Shown in pieces: positions 57,401 to 62,280 of a DNA stretch of 64,000 bases (positions are counted from its first letter, which is position 1; every line of letters starts with the position of its first letter). Both the position numbers and the translations under genes were made by a program. The notes below the pieces were generated by a model. That model did no database searches. It saw nothing but the letters and a program-made list of their open reading frames with translations, and was not told the origin of the DNA. The DNA is from Luidia sarsii (Eukaryota; Echinodermata; Asteroidea; Paxillosida; Luidiidae). The stretch spans positions 310,001 to 374,000 of the forward strand of contig OX465112.1 in the NCBI GenBank assembly GCA_949987565.1. Direction: 5' to 3'.

Positions 57401-57909
57401 ATGGTTGAATGCTTCTGACTGGTGCCCCCACCCCAGCAAAGACTAGTTGACTATTTATTTGGGAAGGCCACCATCTAAGGGCTGGATAGCTCAGATGGTA
57501 AGAGCACTGGTACATTAAGGCACATGGCTCAGGTTCAAGGCCCGGTCCAATCAAAGGTGTTTTTTTTATTGTTTAATGGTTCCCAGTCAGGTTTTCCTTT
57601 AATTTTGTCAACCATCAGATTTAATTGACATTTTATAGACAAGATGTGTGAAGATAGCTGTTTTAATCTAACTTAAGAATAAAATCAACTTACAAGATTT
57701 GCTGTCACTCTGATGATGAAAGCTTACGCATTCATCTCAACTTTTTAGTCAAGCAATATACGTGGCTTCAAGGCACTTTAGGATAAACATACGAGATGCT
57801 CATTATCTGTCTTTAAAAAGTCTTCCTTTTTTTTGTATGTGTCTGCAGGGAGAAGGCTCTATACGGCAACCTCATACTGAAGAAAGGAGTCATATCGTCT
57901 GGTCAGTGA
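15295..57909 (+). CDS. FUOM: Fucose mutarotase (FucU/RbsD family), 6 exons
   Basis: Joined exons 15295-15379, 31984-32052, 33037-33107, 45993-46094, 53102-53175 and 57849-57909 give 462 nt and 153 residues, against 154 in the human protein. The enzyme interconverts alpha and beta anomers of L-fucose and feeds the fucose salvage pathway to GDP-fucose; it is cytosolic and the family forms rings. Family hallmarks are in place: GHGDEIVLAD (23-32) with the active-site His24, IPELLEAILQLLPLD near 55-69, LKTPVW at 90-95, FYDRAKKAFAVVATGE (120-135), and ALYGNLILKKGV (137-148) with the conserved Tyr139. Intron phases are 1, 1, 0, 0, 2, each with GT...AG. Introns total about 42 kb, very large for so short a gene. 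The odd feature is a 59-bp tandem array copied from the end of exon 4. The start is the only ATG with a strong context (A at -3, G at +4) matching the family N-terminus. Confidence 0.95.
16130..16456. mobile_element. Inverted-repeat element (MITE-like) M2 with about 110-bp arms
   Basis: The left arm contains TTACCTACAC, AATAAAC, GTAGACAATAGCCATTGTCT, GCACAACCACTTTCCCCC and AATCATGATT. The right arm, reverse complemented, repeats these in order with CCTACACC, CAATAAAC, GTAGACAATAGCCATTTTCT and CAACCACTTGCCCCC. The outer ends match as TAATACCTACAC. There is no open frame inside, as expected of a non-autonomous DNA element. Confidence 0.75.
17299..17352 (+). mobile_element. tRNA-derived SINE, 3' fragment
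   Basis: GGTCTAGTCAAAGTTTTCTT then TGCCAATTTTTCAATTTCCA matches the 3' end shared by the other SINE copies (GGTCCAGTCAAAGTTTTCTT, TGCCATTTT). The tRNA-like head is missing. Confidence 0.55.
18244..18276. repeat. Short perfect hairpin
   Basis: ATTCCATCACTCTA, a 4-base loop GCCA, then the reverse complement TAGAGTGATGGAAT. Isolated; function unknown. Confidence 0.6.
19456..19607. mobile_element. Foldback family A, compact copy (two cores back to back)
   Basis: A minus-oriented core (GGGCCTGATATTTCGATCCT, AGCAGGACTTTCTCAAAGGC) meets a plus-oriented core (AAAGGTCCTGCTAGGATCAA, AACGTCAGGCCCTCTAACTT) with almost no spacer. It is followed by the right arm (TGTATTGCAGGTCATT, CAGTGAGCAGTTTGCAACAG). 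The inner arms of the longer copies are missing. Confidence 0.85.
19678..19712 (+). mobile_element. Foldback family A, decayed core piece
   Basis: ATCAAACGTCAGGCCCTCCT then AATTTTTGA matches the 3' half of the core about 70 bp after the previous copy. Confidence 0.5.
20848..21239. mobile_element. Family C inverted-repeat element, copy 1
   Basis: The left end GAGGGTACAC and the right end GTGTACCCTGCCTTTAAA are inverted. The interior carries TTTCTGGACATTCTAGATTT, GAAGTTACT and TAATGGTATCAGACATT, and near the other end TCATGAGATGGTTGACGGAT. These words recur in 23898-24299 in the opposite order and strand, and in part at 26551. Confidence 0.65.
21511..21804. mobile_element. Foldback family A, near full-length hairpin
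   Basis: The left arm runs from TTAATACAAAAACTGTTGCA through the minus-oriented core and inner arm (GACAAAGACATACACAGACA, GTCAGGGGAAGGAAAGCCCT, GACAGAGGAAGGACAAAAGG). The right arm is its inverse (GTGTCAGGGCTTTCTTTCCC, CTGACTGTCTGTGTATGTCT) and ends in the plus core with GGATCGAAACATCAGGCCCT. The arms nearly meet, so the transcript would fold into one long hairpin. No protein-coding capacity. Confidence 0.9.
23000..23205. mobile_element. Family B repeat carrying histone-type 3' stem-loop, copy 1
   Basis: The ends are inverted (GGAAGGTTTTATGGTGACAC at left; GTGTGACTGCAAATCTTCC at right). The left half on the minus strand contains GGCTCTTTTCAGAGCC; the right half on the plus strand contains GAAACGTTGAGTTTCAGAGC then CACACTCCTTCTTGAAACAG, a copy missing the 5' half of the stem. 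The element thus looks like two tail-to-tail copies of the same sequence. The second copy of the family is at 32619-32780. Confidence 0.75.
23089..23104 (-). promoter_or_regulatory. Histone-mRNA-type 3' stem-loop (within repeat)
   Basis: The minus strand reads GGCTCTTTTCAGAGCC, a 6-bp stem and 4-base loop identical to the metazoan replication-dependent histone 3' stem-loop consensus. About 8 bases after it comes the purine-rich TTGAAAGAGAAGAG, in the place of the U7-binding downstream element. No histone reading frame precedes it, so it is a processing signal or a look-alike carried by a repeat. Confidence 0.65.
23898..24299. mobile_element. Family C inverted-repeat element, copy 2 (opposite orientation)
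   Basis: The left end AGGGTACACTTTG and right end GGGCACCCGCCCTTTAAA are the inverted termini. The interior has TGTCAACCATGTCATGAG near the left and, on the minus strand, AATTTGAGAAATTACTTACT and AAGTTTGTAATGGTAATCAA near the right. Confidence 0.65.
25103..25505. mobile_element. Foldback family A, longest hairpin copy
   Basis: Left core GGCGGGCCTAAAGTTTTGAT, inner arm to GACAGAGGAAGGACAAAAGG, a further inner stem GAAGGGAGTGGGATGCA, a central AAGGGAGGGAGTAC repeated twice, then the inverse (TGCATCCCACTCCCTTCCC, TTTGTCCTTCCTCTGTCATG), right core GATCGAAACATCAGGCCCTC and right outer arm ending AACAGATTTTGTATTA. It is longer than the 21511 copy because of the extra central stem of about 25 bp per side. 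Confidence 0.9.
26551..26705 (+). mobile_element. Family C element, truncated copy
   Basis: CTTAAAGGTAGGGTACACCA, TTTCCGGACATTCCACATTT, GAGAAATTACTTACC and AAGTTTGTGATGGTATCATA match the left part of family C; the other half is absent. Confidence 0.6.
26758..26970 (+). mobile_element. tRNA-derived SINE, near full-length
   Basis: The order is GGCAGTTAATGGTTGAATTG, CTTCTGACTGGCGCC, GCAAAGACTAG, then GGCTGGATAGCTCAGATGG (A box type), GAGCACTGGTACATTA, and GGGTTCAAGTCCCGG (B box at 26912-26922). A 3' tail with GGTCCAGCCAAAAGCAAATC follows. Internal RNA polymerase III boxes and a shared tail in about ten copies identify a tRNA-derived SINE and not a tRNA gene: the acceptor stem does not close. 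Confidence 0.85.
27185..27292 (+). mobile_element. Foldback family A, right arm only, diverged
   Basis: TTCTGCCTTTAATATGAGGT, CTTGCTAGGATTGAAACATC, GGGCCCTCTA, then GAGATTTGCATTTGGGACAT and TCAGTTAGCA follow the right-arm order. Confidence 0.7.
27332..27662. mobile_element. Inverted-repeat element (MITE-like) M3
   Basis: The outer ends CCTATAGGGCACGAAGCGCG and, inverted, CCTTATAGCGCGCAAG match. An inner pair also matches: GGACTCCATTTTAGTAAGCA against the inverse of TGCTTACTAAAATGGCGTCT. The element is about 330 bp with no open frame. CTAGCTACACTTGC is tandemly repeated at its left side. Confidence 0.6.
28000..31380. other. Part of FUOM intron 1 with no recognised feature
   Basis: Mixed AT-rich sequence. 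It includes a G/A-rich run (about 29630-29672, GGGGAGGGGAGG words) and T-rich stretches at 31021-31200. Short frames here show no family features. Confidence 0.5.
31390..31585 (-). mobile_element. tRNA-derived SINE, near full-length
   Basis: Minus orientation. The 3' tail AATGGCCAAGAAAACTTTGA precedes TGGATCGGGATATGAACCCG (inverse B box), the anticodon-like region CCAGTGCTCTTACCAT and the inverse A box with CAGCTATTTTTTCCAGCCC, then the body through CAACCATTAACTGTCATAT. Confidence 0.8.
31628..31700 (+). mobile_element. SINE2 tail fragment
   Basis: GTTGTAAACCTGGCTACAGC, TCTCGGGGATCACAAAAAAT and GGACGCAGGTTTTT match the tail at 54888-54940 (GTTGTGAACCTGGCTACACC, CAGGGATCGCACAAAGTGGA). Confidence 0.55.
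31746..31800. repeat. SINE 3'-tail foldback
   Basis: AAAATGGCAAAGGAAACTTG, ACTGGTGTAGTCCAAG, then TTTACTTTGCCATTTTG: the minus-oriented SINE tail is followed at once by its own inverse, without the tRNA-like head. Confidence 0.65.
31984..32052 (+). CDS. FUOM: FUOM exon 2
   Basis: The acceptor is AACTTGCAG and the donor GATG|GTAGGT (phase 1 on both sides). It encodes VLADANFPSCSVSAAGPRQI then RADG; human FUOM has VLADLNFP and IRADG at the same places. Confidence 0.95.
32190..32245 (+). repeat. 10-bp tandem repeat (CATTGTGTCA type)
   Basis: Five to six imperfect copies of a 10-bp unit, with CGTTGTGGCA as one variant. Confidence 0.8.
32457..32545 (-). mobile_element. Foldback family A, strongly diverged piece
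   Basis: CTGCTTACTGACATTAAATG, AAAGATTAGAGTGCCTGAAG, TTGTGACCCTAGGTAGCCTT and TCTTCTGCCTCAG follow the order of the minus-oriented arm and core with many changes. Confidence 0.4.
32619..32780 (-). mobile_element. Family B repeat with histone-type 3' stem-loop, copy 2
   Basis: It shares AGATTTGAAGGTTTGCCTGG, GGAAGATTTGCTGTGACACC and ATCTCTTTGGAGACAGAGTG with copy 1. The minus strand carries GGCTCTTTTCAGAGCC at 32721-32706, followed by CCAAAGAGATG. Upstream on the minus strand lies a stem GCAG...CTGC and then AATGTTGAG, the diverged counterpart of GAAACGTTGAG in copy 1. Confidence 0.75.
32706..32721 (-). promoter_or_regulatory. Histone-mRNA-type 3' stem-loop, second copy
   Basis: Again GGCTCTTTTCAGAGCC on the minus strand, followed by CACACTCTG and the purine-rich CCAAAGAGATG about 11 bases later. 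No histone frame lies upstream. Confidence 0.65.
33037..33107 (+). CDS. FUOM: FUOM exon 3
   Basis: A T-rich tract ends in GAATAG before the exon. It encodes GHGIPELLEAILQLLPLDEF then VTCP. The donor is CCG|GTTAGA, weaker than the others, phase 0. Confidence 0.95.
34497..34990 (+). repeat. CT-rich microsatellite, with pure (CT)n core
   Basis: TCTCTCCCTCTCACTCTC-type repeats lead into an uninterrupted (TC)n at about 34897-34953. The long open frames on both strands (Ser/Leu and Arg/Glu repeats) are products of the dinucleotide and not genes. Confidence 0.95.
37308..37380 (+). mobile_element. tRNA-derived SINE, diverged piece
   Basis: GGTTCGGGTGGTTAGATCGA, GTGCTGGTACATTAAACCAG, AGGTCCCAGGTTCGAGCCCC keep the tRNA-like middle and a good B box (GGTTCGAGCCC); the A box has decayed. 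Confidence 0.65.
37865..38035 (+). repeat. ATTAACTC tandem array split by a family A core
   Basis: Repeated CATTAACTCATTAACTCAGT and CATTAACACATTAACTC units run from 37865 to 37944 and from 38001 to about 38035. Between them sits a single family A core. Confidence 0.85.
37945..38000 (+). mobile_element. Foldback family A, minimal 56-bp core insertion
   Basis: GGCCTTTGAGAAAGGTCCTG, CTAGGATCGAAACGTCAGGC, CCACTAAATTTTAAGA, flanked on both sides by the same ATTAACTC array. The clean borders define how short a copy of this family can be. The 3' part (CCCACTAAATTTTA) matches the 12118 subfamily. Confidence 0.85.
38925..39135 (+). repeat. CT-rich low-complexity tract
   Basis: Irregular CTCTCCCTC and CTCCATCTCC repeats. 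Open frames here are low complexity. Confidence 0.9.
39989..40170 (-). mobile_element. tRNA-derived SINE, near full-length
   Basis: Tail AAAATGGCAAAGAAAATTTT, GACTGGACCGGGACTTGAAT (inverse B box), TACCATCTGAGCTATCCAGC (inverse A box), then GGTGCCAGTCAGAAGCG and AACCATTGCTGTATA. Confidence 0.85.
42272..42300 (-). mobile_element. SINE tail truncated at a GA microsatellite
   Basis: AAATGGCAAAGAAAACTTTG then ACTGGACAAAG is the SINE 3' end. It stops exactly where (GA)n begins. Confidence 0.7.
42298..42432 (+). repeat. (GA)n microsatellite
   Basis: AAAGAGAGAG with a few GGGAGG interruptions, then about 80 bp of uninterrupted GA ending in GGGGGAAATG. Frames on both strands are artefacts. Confidence 0.95.
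43386..43738 (+). repeat. (CTTT/CTCT)n microsatellite with a longer-period repeat
   Basis: CTCTCTTTCTCT units, punctuated several times by a higher-order word TTCCCTCGTTTCTTTCGCTC (first copies near 43412, 43478, 43542, 43700). The 120-139 codon frames here are low complexity. Confidence 0.93.
44635..44660 (+). promoter_or_regulatory. CRE plus TATA-like pair inside FUOM intron 3
   Basis: TGACGTCA at 44635-44642 is followed 10 bp later by TATAAAAA at 44653-44660, the spacing seen in many inducible promoters. No exon is recognised just downstream. Confidence 0.3.
44775..44998 (-). mobile_element. Foldback family A arm with 36-bp tandem amplification
   Basis: The minus arm (GAAACTGATCACTGACTAAA, GTGATCTCAAATTG) and core (GACGTTTTCGATCCTAGCAG) lead into four tandem copies of a 36-bp unit (GGACTTTTCTCAAAGGCAGA, AACTCCTCTCTCAG) at about 44866-44998. 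The unit is the outer half of the core, so it arose by local duplication of the element. Confidence 0.85.
45099..45152 (+). mobile_element. Foldback family A core, diverged
   Basis: TTCTGCCTTTGAGAAATCTC, CTGCTACGATCGAAACTCCC, AGCCCTCTA. Confidence 0.7.
45473..45640. mobile_element. Foldback family A, decayed inverted pair
   Basis: A minus-like part (TTACTTAAATGACCAAAATG, TAGAGGCCTTGGCAGTTTGA) is followed by a plus-like part (GAAAGGTCCTGCTACAATCA, AAACATTCAATCCACTAA) and TTTTGCAGTATTTGCAG. Confidence 0.5.
45715..45905 (+). repeat. TGACC-rich short direct repeats
   Basis: Words such as ATGACCTGTGACCCTCAC recur irregularly about eight times. They include spaced TGACC half-sites of the nuclear-receptor type, but the repetition alone explains them. 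Confidence 0.6.
45993..46094 (+). CDS. FUOM: FUOM exon 4 (first copy of the 59-bp unit is its 3' end)
   Basis: The acceptor is TTTGTGTGTAG. The exon encodes AVLMDLVPNHREEGLKTPVW then DKYQALLNASHGKK, matching VMELVPSDKERGLQTPVW of the human enzyme. I end the exon at the first of 19 donors (AAG|GTAAGA at 46095) because only this one continues in frame into exon 5 without a stop. The last 59 bp to 46094 are the founder of the tandem array that follows. Confidence 0.93.
46095..47158 (+). repeat. 59-bp tandem array derived from FUOM exon 4 and its splice donor
   Basis: Eighteen added copies follow the original exon end: seventeen of 59 bp and one of 61 bp (the copy starting near 46981 has TATAG in place of AAG). 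All others look identical by eye. Each unit is GTAAGACACCGGTGTGGGAC, AAGTACCAGGCACTGCTGAA, TGCATCTCATGGCAAGAAG. It therefore starts with a 5' splice site and continues with the last 53 bp of the exon. The last unit ends at AAG|GTAATAAAG, presumably the ancestral donor. The near-perfect identity implies recent expansion or gene conversion. Confidence 0.95.
48594..49696 (+). repeat. 39-bp minisatellite
   Basis: The unit is CCCACACTGACACCCTGATT, CTCTCCCCACCCCCATCAA, in about 28 copies with C/T and A/G variants and a few length variants near the left end. As 39 is a multiple of three, frames stay open over long stretches; the minus strand gives a 13-residue repeat (VSVWVDGGGERIR) for 410 codons. 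I read it as non-coding because it lies in an intron, is open in more than one frame, and has no upstream coding context. Confidence 0.95.
51154..51187. repeat. Perfect 34-bp palindrome
   Basis: AAATAGTTTATTACTC, GT, then GAGTAATAAACTATTT: 16-bp arms with a 2-base centre. Confidence 0.9.
52047..52960 (+). repeat. 31-bp minisatellite
   Basis: The unit is CTGATATCTGGGGCATGGGC, TCAGTCTCAGG, in about 29 copies. Variants GTATGGGC, CTTGGGC and TAAGTCTC are interspersed and suggest higher-order duplication. One partial unit lies near 52845. Confidence 0.95.
53102..53175 (+). CDS. FUOM: FUOM exon 5
   Basis: The acceptor is TGAATTGCAG and the donor ACTGG|GTAAGT, phase 2. It encodes VEMELCERFAFYDRAKKAFA then VVATG, the most conserved part of the family (human: ERFEFYERAKKAFAVVATG). 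Confidence 0.95.
53187..53298 (+). repeat. 26-bp tandem repeat resembling a 3' splice site
   Basis: Four copies of TTCTCCTTACAGCTACCACA, TAACCA begin 11 bp after the exon 5 donor (TTACAG or TCACAG at 53195, 53221, 53247, 53273). Each copy has a short pyrimidine tract ending in ACAG. Confidence 0.85.
53870..54060. promoter_or_regulatory. GC-rich unique patch with an octamer motif
   Basis: A GC-rich stretch in intron 5 contains ATTATATGCAAATGCC with a perfect ATGCAAAT octamer (53975-53982), CGGTCGGTCGCC and GGATCGATGAGATGAGG. It is not a recognised repeat and has no coding frame. It could be an enhancer. Confidence 0.25.
54423..54599 (-). mobile_element. tRNA-derived SINE, near full-length
   Basis: AAAATGACAAAGAAAACTTT, GACTGGACTGGGACTTGAAC, CATCTGAGCTATCCTGGCGG, GCGCCAGTCAGAAGCATT, CATTAACTGCCATATTAT. 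Order and boxes as in the other copies. Confidence 0.85.
54778..54940. mobile_element. SINE2: two tRNA-like heads in inverted orientation
   Basis: CAGGCAGGATTTGAACCCGC and GACTCCTGCTTTC (inverse B box) face AAGCAGGAGTTGTGGGTTCG and AATCCCGCC (forward B box, GGTTCGAATCC). The two arms of about 45 bp pair with each other. The tail GTTGTGAACCTGGCTACACC follows on the plus side and is shared with 31628-31700. Neither arm forms a full tRNA. Confidence 0.7.
56674..56844. mobile_element. Hairpin element (MITE-like) M4
   Basis: GGGGACGATTTCACTAACGC, TTTGCGATCATC, CCGCTAAGTCTGAAATCC, ATCACAACTTAG is followed by a short loop and the inverse CTAAGTTGTGGTGGATTTCA, GACTTAGCGATCA, GCGATGATCGCAAAATATTA, GTGAAATCTGCCCC. 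The arms are about 75-80 bp, and no coding frame is present. Confidence 0.8.
57333..57375 (+). mobile_element. Foldback family A, right outer end
   Basis: TTCATTTAGTCAGTGAGCAG then TTTGCAGCAGTTTCTTGTAT matches the outermost right arm. It abuts the SINE copy starting at 57390. Confidence 0.6.
57390..57600 (+). mobile_element. tRNA-derived SINE, near full-length
   Basis: ACGGCAGTTAATGGTTGAAT, GCTTCTGACTGGTGCC, GGCTGGATAGCTCAGATGGT (A box), AAGAGCACTGGTACATTA, GGTTCAAGGCCCGG (B box changed by one base), GGTCCAATCAAAGG and a T-rich tail. This is the cleanest copy of the head region. Confidence 0.88.
57849..57909 (+). CDS. FUOM: FUOM exon 6 and stop
   Basis: The acceptor is GTGTCTGCAG. The exon encodes GEKALYGNLILKKGVISSGQ and stops at TGA 57907-57909. 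The ALYGNLIL(K/R)KGV signature closes the family fold; the tail differs from vertebrates. Confidence 0.95.
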
Positions 57910-58113
57910 CCTGTAACCTCTGACCTACTGATCACCACCATTGAATTCTAATCATGTTCATATAAATACTGATGAATGTAATGTAATGAGTGAAGGCATT
58001 GTTTATATCTACCATTACACCAGGGTGGTCTCAATTGGTTTATGAGGTCTGATGGGAAGTCTACAGATAACGTCCATCGTTCGATCAATGAAGATCAATT
58101 ATTAATAATTGAC

Positions 58114-58119
58114 AATAAA
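58114..58119 (+). terminator. Candidate FUOM polyadenylation signal
   Basis: AATAAA lies 205 bp after the stop codon in GACAATAAACTAAAATG. It is the first canonical hexamer seen downstream and would give a 3' UTR of roughly 220-235 nt. Confidence 0.5.
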
Positions 58120-60841
58120 CTAAAATGCTACAGCTGAGGCAAGCTGATTTTTTTACATTCCAGTGAAAAGACTATTTTATTTCACTAAAACCAAGTGTGT
58201 GAATTAAAAATTCATGTTACTAGATTTAAATACTGTACGTACATGTAGTGCATAGTGTGCATGTAGCAAAATTGTCATGTAGGACTATAGGACACAGGTC
58301 TAGTGAAAAAAAAAAAAACCGGTCGAGAGACATTTATTTCAACAAATTCAACTCCTGCATTTATAGGAATCTGTGTTCATGGAGGTTTTCATTTTGATTA
58401 AGTCTTCCACACAAGACAATGTTCAGAGGCACCCTAGAGGCAGCTTGGTGCACTGCCTGCAAACGGAGCGATTTGGACGGATCAAGAGAGAGAGAAAAAA
58501 TCTCTCTGACAAACGCCTCCACATTGCCGGGAAAGTAATTGGCTAAAGTGAGAGGCGACCGCTTGCTCTGCCTGGCGGTAAACTGGAACTGAGTGCTTGT
58601 CAACTGCTGCGTGCGACGCGACCTTTGCTTCACTCAAATCTCTCGTGAAATCCAGGAGAGGATTGCATGGCTGGCTGTCACAAATAGGCACTGGGCACTG
58701 GTCCACTGGGTGTTTTCATTGTGTCCGCATGTCCAACCCGTTATGAGCTGGAGAAATTGACGTCATCCTTCTCTAAAAAAAAAAAGGGTGAAAAGGTCAA
58801 CAAATAGAGGAGTGGGACTTGCTATATTAGTTTGTAGATCTTTTTAGTTTGTGTTGTGGCCTGTTGTCGGAGGCGGAGAATTTGCTGGTTGGAATGGGTC
58901 GAGGGTTGACTGTCCTGCTCTACCCCCTCCGGTTAGCCTCTCATAAAGAAGCCGTTTGTGTTTGGGCCGTTAACTCTCACAGCCCAACCCCCTCTGAATA
59001 GGGCGCAGTCAGTTTTATTGAGAGATCAAGGGTAATTGTCGGGTCGAGTTGACGGGGTTGGGAGTGGGTGGGAAGATTGGTAGAGTCATAGTTTTCCCGG
59101 ATATTTTCTCATTTGAGTCTGCTTGTGTGTAGGTCTATAATAGTGCCTGAGGCTACCCCCTATGATCTGTTTGCTTTGTAACTGAATACTAGCCTTTGTG
59201 AATGAGCGGAAGCCTGATGTTTCTGATCAGGGAGCCATTCGTGGAAGGGAAGGTGGCGGGGGCTGTTCAGCGGGGAGGCACGCCGCTTTCAGACGCTTTT
59301 ATTGGAGCGGGCCGGGAGTCGGTGGGCTTTGGCTTTGAAGTCTTCCCAACCCTCTCATGCCCCTACATCCAGGCGGCCCAGGTAGACGGCTGTGTGGACA
59401 CAGGTGATGGCAACCAGTCTTGGTCAAAAACCCGACCTGCTTCTTCTCCTCCTCCACCTCCCCCCCCCCCCCTGCTGAGCAAGGGATAAAGATACTTTTC
59501 AGCAAGCCCACACTGAGGGCCTTGTGTCAAGTGGCCAGGGGGGATGGGGTTGCCCTGGGGCGGGTAAAAGGGTGCAGGGACAGAGGAGGCCGGGGAAGCT
59601 AGGAGTGGAAGCCCTACCTTTGGAGAGAAAAAAAATTAAAAGGCCCTATCCCCCAAAGACACTTTTCAAAGAGGGGGAGGGGGGGGGTGCGTCAGAAATC
59701 GGAGAAAGCTGGGGCCATCGGAGAGGTTAAGATGGGACTGTCAGAAGTTGGTCATGAGTTGCCTGAGGGGGAGGCCCATTGCTTTAATCCTCTGCGGTTT
59801 TTACTGGAGGGAGGGGGGAGGGAGGGGAGAGGGAGGGGAGAGGGGAGGGGCAGAGTCTGGTCAGCCAGCTGTGTCTGTACGTCTAAAATAGAAGCCAGGA
59901 ACCACTTGGCCTCAGTCACTGCCTGTGAGCGCCCCCCTATCGGTAAATGGGAGCGTGTGAACCTAAGGTCTCATCAGTGGGGCCCTTGATAATGACACCC
60001 CCTAAATAAAAGACTCTTCCACTTGAGGGGGTGGGGTAAGACCCTTTCCGTCTGCCTCTTTCCGTCTTTTTTATACCACCGGAGGTTTCTGTAGAAGATG
60101 GCGTGCAGCCAGCACGTTTTTTTTTTGGTTTTTTTAGGAACGCCCCAGCAGGGGTGCCTACTGTTTAGCTTGCCAGCAGGAAACCGAACCCGTGTCTCCG
60201 GGGACCCTCTTCCGACAAATAAGGCAGGCTTCTAGGTTAAACACTGTTTGAACTTCACAGCTGCTCCTCGCAGGTGTCATGGGTTGTCGGTGCCTGCACT
60301 GTTTGTTTGGCCGTGACGAGCTTGCCGCATCGCAGCGTTATTGAGGAGTCACAGGTGAGGCTGTGATACGATACCTTGTGTGGCAGTGGCCTCTTTTTTT
60401 TTCTGAGAACGGTTCACGTGGCGAGTGGAAGAGGTTAATCTGGTGTCTGCGGGTAACGGAATAAATGAGTTGAACATCCTGGCAATGTGACTTTGGATCT
60501 AGAAGAGGAGGGGGGTGTTACTAGAATAGAAATGAAAGTTGTACTGATAATGGATGGCCACGTGCATCAGATTGACCTCCGCCCTGGCCCCCACCGTCTG
60601 TCGCGGTTCAGATTTTCTTTCTCCGTAAAAGATGAGACAGCAATTTGCAAGCACTGTGAGGGGGCTCTTGTGTCATTGAACTGCACACCTGGCTGAGGTT
60701 GTCTTGGTGATCTTGAGAATGTCAAACTCAGAGGGGAGGGGTGACTTTGGTCATACCGTAAACTGGACTAGACGAGGGGCTGCATTCCAAAAATATGGGG
60801 AATTTCAAAATCCACCACATTCCCAAAAATATTTCAGAAAT

Positions 60842-60905
60842 TTTTGGAAAATGGTAAAGAAGACCTTGACAGAACTGGGACTTGAACTTGAGACCTCTGA
60901 ACAAG
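60842..60905 (-). mobile_element. tRNA-derived SINE, truncated
   Basis: AAAATGGTAAAGAAGACCTT, GACAGAACTGGGACTTGAAC, TTGAGACCTCTGAACAAGAG: the tail and inverse B box only. Confidence 0.65.
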
Positions 60906-62221
60906 AGGAAAATGTCCCAGGCTGTCCGCACTGGACTTAAAATGGGAAAAGTTCTATCATCCTGGTCAGTTTTACCGGAAAATGTCCAGTGAGGATATAT
61001 AAGGTAGGTGTTTGGATTTGGTTGACACTGGACACCACTCCAATTGCATTTCCTAGGGTCAGATTTCCAGGATTTCCATCCTGTCCCCCCCCCCCCACAC
61101 ACACAGCATCTCATCTTGGACAGGGATGGGGATGTCCCAATCCCTGTCCTCGAAGGGACCACACATACAGGGAAGTCAACTGCTTTGGTATCCCATTGGT
61201 CTGAGTCAGGAAGCTCTTGTGAGAATGGTCTCAAAGGAATGAGAGGAGGTTGGCGTCAGTGATGATAGGGAGCTTTTGTATGAACAAACACCCATGCCTC
61301 TATTCCTGACTGAAATTAATCTATGGCTTACCACACACCAATAGTAAGGGCAGGTTTGTATTTGGTTTAATACATGGTGGCCTCTCCTTCCCCCCTCCAA
61401 CAGGAAGGATGTGTGTAGTTTTACACCTTGTGGTTTGGGGAGGGGAGGGGAGGGGGGGGGGGGAGGAAGAGATGGAACACCCATGTGGTTGGAGTGTGAT
61501 TCCATGAAGGGGAAATGTTCGGGTAATTAGACTGGACAGTGTGGGGGAATTACCCAACTCTGACTGGATCAGGTCGTAATTGATCACATCTTGAATTTAC
61601 TTTCACTTCTACTCTTTTTATAGAGCTGGTAAACTAAATAATTACTGATGTTAAATTCAGACTAATATGAGTATAATAGCACTTGGTATGAAGGAGTTTG
61701 CTTTTATTCACTTGTTACAAGAACACTATTTAGTCAGGTCAATCCAAAATTCAGCTATAACTTTATGCCTTGGTGAAGTCATAGCACCTGAGTGACAAAC
61801 TGATATCATTTTTGATAAAAGTTGGGGTATTGCAGACTCAGATCTCTGAGGTGGTGAAATATTCAGAGCCTTTGCTACAATCCACCCTGCCCACTCATCA
61901 ATGCACTTGATCATCCTGATCCGCTGACCTACCTCACTGGCTGCCAGTTTTGTACATGTTGTGATGTTGCGGTTTAGCGGACTGATATTGCAAGGGATGC
62001 TAATAAAGGCTATGGCTTCAACTTGCACACGACTCTATGGGAGCCTCTAGTCAATCCTACAGCCAAAATGGCCCCCAAACCCCCGGGGTATGACAACATA
62101 CAGTTGGCGCAAGTTAAGTCACAAAGCCTTCAACCCCACAACTTAATTCACATCAGGCCAGAACAGTTTCGCAATCATACTTTAAATACTTTATTTCCAG
62201 CAATAATCCTTTATGAAATAG

Positions 62222-62280
62222 GCCTGGTTCAAGTTCCGAACTACCGGTCCAGTCAAATGAAATTCTCTTTGCTTTTTTGA
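62222..62280 (+). mobile_element. tRNA-derived SINE, 3' piece
   Basis: CCTGGTTCAAGTTCCGAACT, ACCGGTCCAGTCAAATGAAA, TTCTCTTTGC: the B box and tail. Confidence 0.55.

Larger units (their letters stand above)
53176..57848 (+). other. FUOM intron 5
   Basis: 4673 bp. It begins with the 26-bp repeat array. A GC-rich, apparently unique patch lies at 53,870-54,060. It includes SINE at 54423, the SINE2 pair at 54778, the M4 hairpin element at 56674, a family A end at 57333 and SINE at 57390. No other exon is seen. Confidence 0.7.

Noticed and set aside
57478..57550. A genuine tRNA gene
   Set aside because: A and B boxes are present but the acceptor and anticodon stems do not close, and the flanks are shared among many copies: it is a SINE.
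61726..62028. Minus-strand 100-codon frame as a retroelement fragment
   Set aside because: No reverse transcriptase, integrase or other motif could be recognised.
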